Of a DNA stretch of 6,100 nucleotides, positions 1 through 5,286 are shown piece by piece. A model generated the notes under the pieces. The model had not been told where the DNA came from and did not search any database. It saw only the letters and a program-made list of their open reading frames with translations. Source of the DNA: WLMZ01 sp031367435 (GTDB lineage Bacteria; Actinomycetota; Acidimicrobiia; Acidimicrobiales; Ilumatobacteraceae); assembly GCA_031367435.1 (NCBI GenBank), contig JANLPV010000086.1:1-6100 (forward strand). The letters run 5' to 3'. How positions within the stretch are numbered: position 1 is the stretch's first letter; each line of letters starts with the position of its first letter. A program made the position numbers and the translations under genes.

Positions 1-3
1 CTC

Positions 4-22
4 GCCCGTTAGTATTGCGGGC
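4..22 (+). repeat. Short hairpin abutting the 5' end of tRNA-Ser
   Basis: GCCCG (4-8) and CGGGC (18-22) form a 5-bp inverted repeat with a 9-nt loop, ending one base before the mature tRNA 5' end. It could be a leader structure or the tail of an upstream element cut by the window edge. No function can be assigned. Confidence 0.3.
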
Positions 23-112
23 GGAGAGGTGCCAGAGCGGCCGAATGGGGCACCCTGCTAAGGTGTTGATGGTTTCGGCCATCCGTGGGTTCAAATCCCA
101 CCCTCTCCGCCA
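23..112 (+). tRNA. tRNA-Ser (anticodon GCT)
   Basis: This is a complete class II tRNA. The acceptor stem GGAGAGG (23-29) pairs with CCTCTCC (102-108). The discriminator is G109, and the CCA end is encoded at 110-112. The anticodon stem closes around loop 55-61, with anticodon GCT at 57-59, so it reads AGC and AGU serine codons. The long variable arm typical of tRNA-Ser is present, with GATGG (68-72) pairing with CCATC (79-83). The T stem GTGGG (85-89) pairs with CCCAC (97-101). It lies just upstream of the toxin-antitoxin promoter. No clear terminator lies between them. Confidence 0.97.
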
Positions 113-119
113 TTTGGCA

Positions 120-149
120 CTGTCATAGCTGCTCAGCGAGTTATACTCG
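120..149 (+). promoter_or_regulatory. vapBC promoter with palindromic operator over the -10 box
   Basis: A -35-like CTGTCA (120-125, 4 of 6 consensus bases) lies 16 bp before TATACT (142-147, 5 of 6). The -10 box is embedded in the perfect palindrome CGAGT-TAT-ACTCG (137-149). A second inverted pair, ATACT (143-147) and AGTAT (153-157), overlaps it and reaches the start codon. The predicted transcription start, around 154-156, coincides with the ATG at 156, and no Shine-Dalgarno sequence is visible, so the mRNA is probably leaderless. Type II antitoxins commonly bind palindromes over their own promoter. Binding here is inferred. Confidence 0.55.
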
Positions 150-155
150 GCAAGT

Positions 156-371
156 ATGACGACGCGAGTTGGTGCAAAGGGGCAGATCGTGATCCCGAAG
201 GCGATCCGCGATCGGGTGTCGCTGCATGCGGGTGATGAGGTCGTGGTCGAACTCCATGGGAACTCCATCGTTGTGACCGCGAGGCGTGGGCCGAGCGGAC
301 TTGGGGGGAGATTCGCCCACAGCGGCATGGCGGCGAGGCTGCTCGAAGATCGGGCGGGCGAGCCGAAGTGA
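156..371 (+). CDS. vapB: VapB-type antitoxin, SpoVT/AbrB domain
   Basis: This 71-residue protein is the antitoxin of a type II toxin-antitoxin pair. Residues 1-45 form an AbrB-like swapped-hairpin DNA-binding domain, with the hallmark KGQIVIPKAIRD near residues 8-19 followed by an LHAGDEVVVEL strand. In this family that domain dimerises and binds the operon's own promoter. The C-terminal tail (about 46-71, including a RFAHSGMAARLLEDR stretch) is the part expected to wrap the toxin and block its active site. The gene overlaps the toxin start by 4 bp (GTGA), so the two are translationally coupled. The ATG at 156 gives the canonical N-terminus but has no visible ribosome-binding site, matching a leaderless transcript. 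Family assignment is strong; the symbol is used generically. Confidence 0.9.
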   Translation: MTTRVGAKGQIVIPKAIRDRVSLHAGDEVVVELHGNSIVVTARRGPSGLGGRFAHSGMAARLLEDRAGEPK

Positions 372-763
372 GCGTGTGCCTGGATTCGTGGGCGATCCTT
401 GCATGGCTCGATGGTGAGGAACCGGCGTTTTCCCGGCTCGAACAGTTGGTGCCCATGCGTCCCGTTGTGAGTTGGGTGAATCTGGTCGAGGTCTACTACC
501 GCGTTGAGCGAGATCACGGCAGGTCGGCTGCCGATGACACGCTGCGCGAGCTACGTGCGGCGCTGGCTCCTGACCTGCCAGGCACGGCGCGCATGATCGA
601 GGCCGCCCGCCTCAAGGCGAGGGCTGCAATCGCGCTCGGCGACTGCTTCGCGGTGGCGACTGCAGTAGCGCATGGTCTGGTGCTCCTCACGGGGGACCCG
701 GAGATACTCGATCTGCCCGACCGCCCATGTGATGTAGAGGATCTGCGTCCGTCCCCTGGGTGA
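368..763 (+). CDS. vapC: VapC-type toxin, PIN-domain ribonuclease
   Basis: This 131-residue protein has the length of a single PIN domain. PIN toxins are Mg2+-dependent endoribonucleases, often cutting tRNA or rRNA, and are neutralised by the co-expressed antitoxin. The conserved acidic residues are all visible: D6 in CLDSWAILAWL, E41 in NLVEVYYRV, D92 in ALGDCFAVATA and D110 in LLTGDPE. The active site therefore looks intact. The start is GTG at 368, overlapping the antitoxin stop by 4 bp. A second in-frame GTG at 374 would remove only two residues. The RNA target cannot be read from the sequence. No degenerate changes are seen, so the module is probably functional. Confidence 0.92.
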   Translation: MSVCLDSWAILAWLDGEEPAFSRLEQLVPMRPVVSWVNLVEVYYRVERDHGRSAADDTLRELRAALAPDLPGTARMIEAARLKARAAIALGDCFAVATAVAHGLVLLTGDPEILDLPDRPCDVEDLRPSPG

Positions 764-915
764 CCCTTTTCAAGCACTCATTGGGGCCGGAGCTTGTTTC
801 GCGGTTTGTCGCTCGTCGCCGGGCCGTTCGTCACATCTTGAAGGTCCAACAGCCCCAATGCGATTTTCCGTGTGGGCGAGCGTGCGGCACTTCATACCCT
901 GATTCTTCGAGGGTT
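764..915. other. Intergenic gap with a widely spaced inverted repeat
   Basis: The gap between the toxin gene and the lipoprotein ribosome-binding site holds a 9-bp inverted repeat, CATTGGGGC (779-787) and GCCCCAATG (852-860), 64 bp apart. I could not identify a convincing promoter; TTGAAG at 838-843 resembles a -35 box but has no matching -10. Confidence 0.3.
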
Positions 916-920
916 GGAGG
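916..920 (+). promoter_or_regulatory. Ribosome-binding site that sets the lipoprotein start
   Basis: GGAGG lies 5 nt before the in-frame GTG at 926. It favours that start over the longer in-frame GTG at 872. It also puts the hydrophobic signal peptide at the N-terminus, as a lipoprotein requires. Confidence 0.75.
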
Positions 921-925
921 TTGCG

Positions 926-1579
926 GTGCTGCAGGCGACACGCTCGCTGATGATGGTTGTTGTAGTCGGCGGACTACTGGTCGCGTGCGGCGACGGCACG
1001 GAGCGCACTATCTCTTCGCCGCCGTCTGCATCGTTGCCGGACACCGTCATCGTCGCCGACACCTTGCCGACGCCTCCCACGGACGTCGCAACATCGGTCT
1101 TGCCCACGGTTGCGCCCGCCGCTGCGGCTTCACCCGAAGACGTCGTCAAGTTCGAGTTCCTTGCCGCGCTCGGCGTTCGTGAGCGATGCGACTACGACCC
1201 GAGCGGGTGTGACTACGGCTCGATCTCCATTGCCGACTCGGAAATGGATCGCTTCACACGCGACACCATGAAGACCTACGTCGGTGCCAACCTGCGCGCA
1301 GTGCGGGGAAATGGTGGGCTCCAGATCCGCGTGGAATCCGTAGCGATCTCTGCTGAAGTGGCAAGCGTCGTCACCTGCGCCTACGACACAGCGGTGATCT
1401 TCGACGTGGGCCGCTCGCCGAAGGCATTCGACGACATCGTGTTCGACAACCACACGCGATCGGATCGAGTGCGTTGGGAGTTGCGCCAATCAGAGGGCCG
1501 TTGGCTGATCGTTCTCGGAGCTCGCTTGCAGACTCTGACAGAAGGTGATCTATGCGAGTTTTCGTTGCCGTCGCCCTGA
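926..1579 (+). CDS. Secreted lipoprotein, probable NTF2-like domain
   Basis: The predicted product is a 217-residue lipoprotein. Residues 1-20 are a short lipoprotein signal peptide (one Arg, then MMVVVVGGLLVA) ending in the lipobox LVAC, with C21 as the lipidated residue. A Pro/Ser/Thr/Ala-rich tether follows (about 22-70). The folded part (about 71-217) opens with a helix rich in acidic and aromatic residues and C88/C95, then has alternating strands containing VESVAIS and VRWELRQSEGRWLIV. That layout recalls NTF2/SnoaL-like domains in secreted actinobacterial proteins, and no catalytic residues are evident. Further cysteines are C151 and C210. GTG at 926 was chosen for its good ribosome-binding site. 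The gene overlaps the next one by 28 bp, which implies co-expression. Lipoprotein status is well supported; the fold is inferred. Confidence 0.8.
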   Translation: MLQATRSLMMVVVVGGLLVACGDGTERTISSPPSASLPDTVIVADTLPTPPTDVATSVLPTVAPAAAASPEDVVKFEFLAALGVRERCDYDPSGCDYGSISIADSEMDRFTRDTMKTYVGANLRAVRGNGGLQIRVESVAISAEVASVVTCAYDTAVIFDVGRSPKAFDDIVFDNHTRSDRVRWELRQSEGRWLIVLGARLQTLTEGDLCEFSLPSP

Positions 1580-2370
1580 CACTGTCGTCACTCGCTCCGG
1601 TCTGCGCGGCTGGCGTGGTTGTGGCTGTCGGCACCGGCAGCGGTTCCGGTGGCTCGTCCGCAGGGACGATCAGTGCGGGGGTGCAGTTCGGCACACCCCC
1701 GGCCGCGAAGGGCAAAGCCGATTCGTCCGGGTGCACGTGGATGCCGGCCGGTGAAGCGCAAATATTCGACGCACTCGTCGTCACTGAAAAAGTTGTGAAC
1801 GGCGTCAAGTACGTACTGTTTTACCGCTCGTGTCCGAGGTCCGGCCAAAGCTTCTGGGTCGCACAAATTGGGTCGGTGGCTCTCGCCAGTAGTGCCAGTA
1901 ACGCCATTCAGCAACGACTGCCAGCGCCCACGGTGGGTTCAGCTCCGGCAGTCGATCGGGGCGTTGTGAACGTTGGGATGTGGTTCTGGACCAACCCCAA
2001 GCAGTATCGGCCGGTGTCGGTCACTGCCTGGGTACCCACCCTCACGGGCATCGCGTGGGCCACCACCACGGCGATCCCTGTGCGGCTGGTGTTTGGCTCG
2101 GGCGAACCGGGGTCGTCGCCGACAACGTGTCAGGGTCCCGGTCGGGCATGGCTACCCCAGTTCGGCGACGAACTCGCGTCGTCGTGCATGTACACCTATC
2201 TGCATTCGTCAGAGGTGACGCCAAGCAAGGTGTTCGACGCCAAGTTGTCCATCGTGTGGTCGGTGAGCTGGCGGTCGAACGTCGGCAGTGGCGGCAACCT
2301 CGGCCAGCTCGTGTCCACCACGAATCAGGCCGTCACCGTCGACGAGATTCAGGCCGTCGTCCGCAGCTGA
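1552..2370 (+). CDS. Sec-exported protein resembling actinobacterial conjugation-associated secreted proteins
   Basis: The product has 272 residues. Residues 1-20 form a Sec signal peptide (MRVFVAVALTLSSLAPVCAA) with likely cleavage near VCA-A or CAA-G. A Gly/Ser-rich linker (about 28-45) and a small region with C61 and C94 follow. The C-terminal half (about 138-272) contains NVGMWFWTNPKQ, IPVRLVFGSGEP, a C193/C212 pair, SCMYTYLHSS, a WSVSW strand and a closing AVTVDEIQAVV. From memory, this pattern matches small secreted proteins, often labelled 'ATP/GTP-binding protein', encoded in actinobacterial conjugation or secretion clusters. No nucleotide-binding motif is visible, so that label would mislead. 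The ATG at 1552 has GAAGG 6 nt upstream, inside the end of the lipoprotein gene. The two are probably translationally coupled and may work together at the cell surface. The exact role is unknown. Confidence 0.75.
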   Translation: MRVFVAVALTLSSLAPVCAAGVVVAVGTGSGSGGSSAGTISAGVQFGTPPAAKGKADSSGCTWMPAGEAQIFDALVVTEKVVNGVKYVLFYRSCPRSGQSFWVAQIGSVALASSASNAIQQRLPAPTVGSAPAVDRGVVNVGMWFWTNPKQYRPVSVTAWVPTLTGIAWATTTAIPVRLVFGSGEPGSSPTTCQGPGRAWLPQFGDELASSCMYTYLHSSEVTPSKVFDAKLSIVWSVSWRSNVGSGGNLGQLVSTTNQAVTVDEIQAVVRS

Positions 2371-2414
2371 GCTATTCGCTCCGCCCGAGGCCGGCCTACC
2401 TGCGGCGTCAAATG

Positions 2415-2443
2415 TTGCAATTGGATGACGGAAGGGATAGACA
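2415..2443 (+). promoter_or_regulatory. Possible promoter for the LysM/transglycosylase gene
   Basis: TTGCAA (2415-2420, 4 of 6 consensus bases) is separated by 17 bp from TAGACA (2438-2443, 3 of 6). It would leave a leader of about 100 nt. A 12-bp perfect palindrome, GCGACATGTCGC (2461-2472), lies just downstream and might be an operator. The support is weak. Confidence 0.3.
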
Positions 2444-2538
2444 TTTCTTCACACAGCCATGCGACATGTCGCGTGGGGCGCGGGAAGTGCGCTCCGACAT
2501 CGCCCAATGACAGACCACACGGGTCTCGAGGCGGACGA

Positions 2539-2545
2539 GAAAGGG
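2539..2545 (+). promoter_or_regulatory. Ribosome-binding site supporting a TTG start
   Basis: GAAAGGG ends 7 nt before TTG at 2553. It justifies the TTG start, which no nearby in-frame ATG or GTG replaces without cutting into the acidic N-terminal tail. Confidence 0.6.
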
Positions 2546-2552
2546 CAAGCGG

Positions 2553-3665
2553 TTGAGTCACGACGAAGACTACGGATTTTGGGATGACGACCGCAGCTAT
2601 TCGCTGTCGGGCCAACGCGCTCGTCACCACGGCCCCGTACGTCAGCACGCGTCCGTGCAGCTTCGTGGCGGTGCGCGTACCGCATCCGACCGTGCGTCGC
2701 TCTCGCTGTTTTGGAGTCGTATCGGATTACTCGCCTTGGTTGGGGTGGTGGCGATCGGCGTCGCCCTCGCAGTGTCGAGCGGCGGTTCGTTAGGTCGGGC
2801 AGCAGCGGTGGCGGCGCAGGTCGCGCCGGCTACTCCGGTGGCCGAAACGATGCTGGCACAGGTCGTCACGATCTCGCCCACTCTCGCTGCACCGTTTGCG
2901 CTCGCTGAGGTGCCGGCCGCAGTCGTTGAGGTGCCGACCACAGTGCAGATTGCAGCGACGCCAACAGCAGCTCCGCCGGTTCACGCGGCAACCGTGGCAG
3001 CGACGGCAACAGTGGCAGCGACCGCAGTGCCAGCGGCAAAGGTGGCAGCGGCAAAGGTCAAAATGTCGTGCGCCAAGACCTACAAAGTCGTTGCGCTCGA
3101 TTACTGGATTCTGATCGCTCAGAAAGCCCACGTGTCGGTGAAAGAGCTCTTGGCAGCCAACAACGCGAAGACCACTACGGCGCTCTTCCCCGGCCGCACT
3201 GTCTGTCTGCCTGCCAACGCGTCAACACCGAAAGTCGCGGCCGCGACAACCACCACGGCGACCAAGCCGAAGTCGACCGTCAAGGTGACGCCAACCGCGA
3301 AGGCAGCTGCTCCAACCACCACGATAAAACCGAAGTCAAAAACCACGTCAGCTACGCAACCTGCGCTGCCCGAACCACCGCCGCTGCGTAGCTATTCCGC
3401 CGCTGAAGTCGAGCAGATTATTCGCGACGTGTGGCCCGACGATCTTGAGGATCGCGCGGTGGCAATCGCCAAGCGTGAAAGCAACCTCAGGCCAGTCGCC
3501 CGTAACTGGTGTTGCATCGGCTTGTTCCAAATCTATTGGAGCGCGAATCAACGGTTCCTGTCGACGATTGGTATCACCTCCGCGAGCATGTTGTTCGATC
3601 CGGTGTCCAACGCCAACGCCGCCTACGCGATGTATCTGCGTAGCGGTTGGGGGCCGTGGTCCTGA
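2553..3665 (+). CDS. Membrane-anchored LysM and lytic-transglycosylase-like protein
   Basis: This 370-residue cell-wall protein has a clear domain order. An N-terminal cytoplasmic tail (1-50) starts with an acidic, aromatic stretch. One membrane helix (about 51-74) is followed by a long Ala/Val/Thr/Pro-rich spacer (75-170). A LysM peptidoglycan-binding domain (about 173-221) is bounded by C173 and C218, which could form a disulfide. A second Thr/Lys/Pro linker follows (222-275). The C-terminal domain (about 281-370) resembles soluble lytic transglycosylases, with candidate catalytic E309 in AKRESNLRP, then CCIGLFQIYW and a closing helix ending RSGWGPWS. This family cleaves glycan strands, here outside the membrane. 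The domain is short for the family but keeps the Glu and the GLFQ motif. It stands alone, upstream of tRNA-Arg. Domain calls are strong; the physiological role (wall remodelling, division or resuscitation) is open. Confidence 0.87.
   Translation: MSHDEDYGFWDDDRSYSLSGQRARHHGPVRQHASVQLRGGARTASDRASLSLFWSRIGLLALVGVVAIGVALAVSSGGSLGRAAAVAAQVAPATPVAETMLAQVVTISPTLAAPFALAEVPAAVVEVPTTVQIAATPTAAPPVHAATVAATATVAATAVPAAKVAAAKVKMSCAKTYKVVALDYWILIAQKAHVSVKELLAANNAKTTTALFPGRTVCLPANASTPKVAAATTTTATKPKSTVKVTPTAKAAAPTTTIKPKSKTTSATQPALPEPPPLRSYSAAEVEQIIRDVWPDDLEDRAVAIAKRESNLRPVARNWCCIGLFQIYWSANQRFLSTIGITSASMLFDPVSNANAAYAMYLRSGWGPWS
2994..3058 (+). repeat. Imperfect repeats in the spacer of the LysM protein
   Basis: GTGGCAGCG occurs at 2994-3002, 3012-3020 and 3042-3050, with two copies of GCGGCAAAGGT nearby. 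They encode the repeated ATVAA and AAKVA stretches of the extracytoplasmic spacer and are a likely site of length variation by slippage. Confidence 0.6.
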
Positions 3666-3686
3666 CAATCTGGCTCTGCAAACCGG

Positions 3687-3715
3687 TTTCGTTTGGCTGG
3701 TGCGCAACGTAGACT
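3687..3715 (+). promoter_or_regulatory. Possible tRNA-Arg promoter
   Basis: TAGACT (3710-3715, 4 of 6 consensus bases) lies 12 nt before the mature tRNA start, a reasonable distance for a tRNA promoter. The -35 region at the right spacing (TTTCGT, 3687-3692) is poor. TTGGCT (3693-3698) is better but only 11 bp away. Confidence 0.3.
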
Positions 3716-3727
3716 GTGGCCACATAT

Positions 3728-3800
3728 GCGCTCGTAGCTCAATGGATAGAGCATCTGATTACGGATCAGAAGGTTGGGGGTTCGAGTCCCTTCGAGCGCG
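3728..3800 (+). tRNA. tRNA-Arg (anticodon ACG)
   Basis: The acceptor stem GCGCTCG (3728-3734) pairs with CGAGCGC (3793-3799), and the discriminator is G3800. The anticodon stem TCTGA (3754-3758) pairs with TCAGA (3766-3770) around loop 3759-3765, with anticodon ACG at 3761-3763. A34 is normally edited to inosine so that one tRNA reads CGU, CGC and CGA. CCA is not encoded; the next bases are CTG, unlike the tRNA-Ser in this window. An integrase gene starts 115 bp downstream and reads away, so the 3' half of this tRNA is the probable att site. The tRNA itself looks intact. Confidence 0.97.
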
Positions 3801-3803
3801 CTG
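3771..3803 (+). other. Probable attL in the 3' half of tRNA-Arg
   Basis: Tyrosine integrases commonly recombine within the T-loop and acceptor end of a tRNA gene, with the integrase next to it. Here the T arm and acceptor strand of tRNA-Arg directly precede the integrase. No second copy of this segment occurs within the window to the right, so the other end of the element is beyond 6100. The exact core cannot be set without that second copy. Confidence 0.45.
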
Positions 3804-3842
3804 AACAGATCTAGCGACTGAGCTGGTCTGATACCCTACGAT

Positions 3843-3877
3843 GGCCCCGCTTCCGAGCGGGGCCTTCGAGCGTTTTT
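3843..3877 (+). terminator. Rho-independent terminator after tRNA-Arg
   Basis: GGCCCCGC (3843-3850) and GCGGGGCC (3857-3864) form a perfect 8-bp GC stem with a 6-nt loop, followed 8 nt later by five T residues (3873-3877). A second small hairpin, GAGCG-TTTTT-CGCTC (3868-3882), overlaps the T-run. It most likely ends the tRNA-Arg transcript and insulates the integrase from it. Confidence 0.75.
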
Positions 3878-3883
3878 CGCTCC

Positions 3884-3902
3884 ATGTATCAGCGATGTAT
3901 CA
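3884..3902 (+). promoter_or_regulatory. Direct repeats just before the integrase
   Basis: ATGTATCA occurs at 3884-3891 and 3895-3902, 11 bp apart, about one helical turn. The second copy runs into the integrase ribosome-binding site. They could bind a repressor or be arm-type integrase sites. TGATAC at 3829-3834 is an inverted partial copy. Confidence 0.35.
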
Positions 3903-3910
3903 AAGGAGGT
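3902..3910 (+). promoter_or_regulatory. Perfect ribosome-binding site of the integrase
   Basis: AAAGGAGGT matches the anti-Shine-Dalgarno sequence fully and ends 4 nt before the ATG at 3915. It fixes the integrase start and shows which frame was translated at the N-terminus. That frame differs from the frame of the catalytic domain. Confidence 0.85.
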
Positions 3911-3914
3911 CGCC

Positions 3915-5070
3915 ATGGCATGGAAGCCAACTGGCCGACCGATGGTGCGCCAGCAACGTGACAAGTGGGTTGTGCGGGTCGACGGACTCGACACCGAGAC
4001 CGGTAAGGCGCGCCCGCGACAACTGGGCACGTACAAATCTCGCCGCGCTGCGCAGATGGCGGCCACCGAGTTCGCGGCCGCCGGTGACACGGGCACGGAT
4101 CGAAGCTCGGTCGGGTTCCTGGTCGATCAATGGGTGGCGTCGCGAACCGACATCGCCTCGAAGACGAAGATGCAATACGAGTGGGCGGCAGGGCACATCC
4201 GATCAGGGCTCGGTTCGATTCGACCGCCTCGACCGCCTCGACCGCAGCGATGTCGCGCAATGGCTCGACGAGCTCGCCGCCGGCGGGAAGATGGGCCGGC
4301 GCAGCATCTCGATCTTTCGGATGGTTCTGCGTGCCGCTCTCGCTGACGCCGTCGACTCCGGCGAGCTCCGCCGCAGTCCGGCTGGCAGGGTGGCCATGCC
4401 CGGAGTCGTGGTGAAGCCAGACCTCGAGCGCGAGGTCCACGCGTGGGACGAGGCGGCACTCGCCAAGTTCCTCACTGCGATCGAGGGGCATCGCTGGGAG
4501 GGGCCGCTCCGGTTGGCAGTGATGTACGGCCTGCGGCGCAGCGAACTGCTCGGACTGAGCTGGTCAGCAGTCGAACTGAAGAAGGGCACGGTGCGCATCG
4601 AGCGCGCCATCGTCGAGGTGCATGGCCGGCCCGAGTGGAGCGACGGCAAGAACGCCCGGTCCCGGCGGACGATCCCCATCGACCCAACGATGGTCAAGGC
4701 ACTCACCGTCCATCGCCGATTCCAGGCAGAGGAGCGCCTCGCCGCTGGCACGTCGTGGAACGACAATGGTCTTGTGGTGACAACCAAGCACGGCAATATC
4801 GTCTCACCCGGCAATTTCGACCAGACACTCGACCGGCTGGTGGCAGTCTCTGGTGCTCCGCGCCTCACCTCGCACGGGCTTCGCCACACCGCCGCCACAC
4901 ACATGGTTCGCCACGCCGACGACATCGGCGAAATCCGTGCAGCCGCCGATCTGCTCGGCCACAGCCCCGACATGCTGATGAAGGTCTACGCCCACGCCCT
5001 GCCGGAATCGGTGCGCACCGTGACCGACAAGATCGGCCGACGTAACCGACCCAACGGTGACCGCAGCTGA
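3915..5070 (+). pseudogene. int: Tyrosine recombinase (phage-type integrase), frameshifted
   Basis: The gene encodes a site-specific tyrosine integrase of about 385 residues if the frame is restored. From ATG 3915 the first frame gives an AP2-like arm-binding domain (KWVVRVDGLDTETGK, then LGTYKSRRAAQMAA) and the start of the SAM-like core-binding domain, up to about HIRSGLGSIR (4194-4223). That frame then turns into Arg/Pro-rich nonsense and stops at 4346. The core-binding domain resumes in the +1 frame (DRSDVAQWLDELAAGG, from about 4237) and runs to 5070. The catalytic residues are all present: Arg in YGLRRSELLGL, Lys in DGKNARSRRTI, HGLRH, LLGH and the Tyr nucleophile in KVYAHALP. The break lies in a 9-bp tandem repeat (4221-4247), consistent with a net gain of 1 or 4 nt. 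It could be a real inactivating mutation, an assembly error or, less likely, programmed +1 recoding. Confidence 0.88.
4221..4247 (+). repeat. 9-bp tandem repeat at the integrase frame break
   Basis: The unit CGACCGCCT occurs twice (4221-4229, 4230-4238), followed by a third, diverged copy CGACCGCAG (4239-4247). In the catalytic-domain frame it encodes a repeated Asp-Arg-Leu. Whole-unit changes would keep the frame, so the break needs an additional sub-unit slip in or next to this tract. Confidence 0.8.
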
Positions 5071-5147
5071 CGATCTGAGCGGTGAGTTTCCGGCTCAGAA
5101 TTCGGGCTGGGACAAGGAGTTCGTCGCTTCCAGGCTCGTTGATGGGC

Positions 5148-5194
5148 TACATTCCTCCGTGTGTAACCCGCGGGAATGTATACATTCCTCCGTG
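5148..5194. promoter_or_regulatory. 16-bp palindrome with flanking direct repeat, operator-like
   Basis: GGAATGTATACATTCC (5173-5188) is a perfect palindrome. Its right half is part of TACATTCCTCCGTG (5181-5194), which also occurs exactly at 5148-5161, 33 bp upstream, about three helical turns. The half-site TACATTCC is thus present three times: forward, reverse, forward. A second palindrome, CCCGCGGG (5167-5174), overlaps the first. The arrangement looks like binding sites for a dimeric DNA-binding protein. No gene start lies close enough to say what it would control. Confidence 0.5.
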
Positions 5195-5207
5195 CGCCAC
5201 CAGTGGA

Positions 5208-5249
5208 CCGTCAACCTTTCGTTAGTTCACGACAACGAAAGGTTGACGG
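5208..5249. terminator. Strong perfect hairpin, possible bidirectional terminator
   Basis: CCGTCAACCTTTCGTT (5208-5223) and AACGAAAGGTTGACGG (5234-5249) form a 16-bp perfect stem with a 10-nt loop. It lies between convergent transcription units, where a bidirectional terminator is expected. There is no T-run on either side, so this would be a U-tail-less terminator, as is often proposed in actinobacteria. It may instead be a recombination, replication or RNA-stability element. Confidence 0.45.
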
Positions 5250-5256
5250 GTTGGGC

Positions 5257-5280
5257 TCTGTGGTGGCCATGGACCACAGA
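5257..5280. repeat. Second hairpin of the cluster
   Basis: TCTGTGGT (5257-5264) and ACCACAGA (5273-5280) are perfect 8-bp arms around an 8-nt loop that itself contains the palindrome CCATGG. It starts 8 bp after the first hairpin. Confidence 0.65.
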
Positions 5281-5286
5281 CTTACG

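Noticed and set aside
779..860. 9-bp inverted repeat before the lipoprotein gene as an operator or transposon scar
   Set aside because: The arms are 64 bp apart with no transposase, target duplication or promoter nearby; chance is likely in a GC-rich gap.
872..925. GTG at 872 as the lipoprotein start
   Set aside because: It would place 18 extra residues before the signal peptide and has no ribosome-binding site, whereas GTG 926 has GGAGG at ideal spacing.
1980..2510. Overlapping plus-strand frame inside the exported-protein gene
   Set aside because: It is an Arg/His-rich shadow of the 1552-2370 gene, with no ribosome-binding site and no family pattern.
3841..3914. Extending the integrase upstream to the ATG at 3841
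   Set aside because: That frame upstream is Arg/Ser/Pro-rich shadow sequence, covers the terminator hairpin and has no ribosome-binding site. The perfect AAAGGAGGT and the AP2-like domain belong to the 3915 frame.
4213..4247. Programmed +1 frameshift in the integrase as the main explanation
   Set aside because: No classical slippery site with an adjacent stop codon or stimulatory structure is evident; the first frame stays open for about 100 nt beyond the break. Mutation or assembly error is simpler.
5148..5194. CRISPR-like repeat pair
   Set aside because: There are only two direct copies of 14 bp with a 19-bp gap that itself contains a palindrome, and no cas gene is present.
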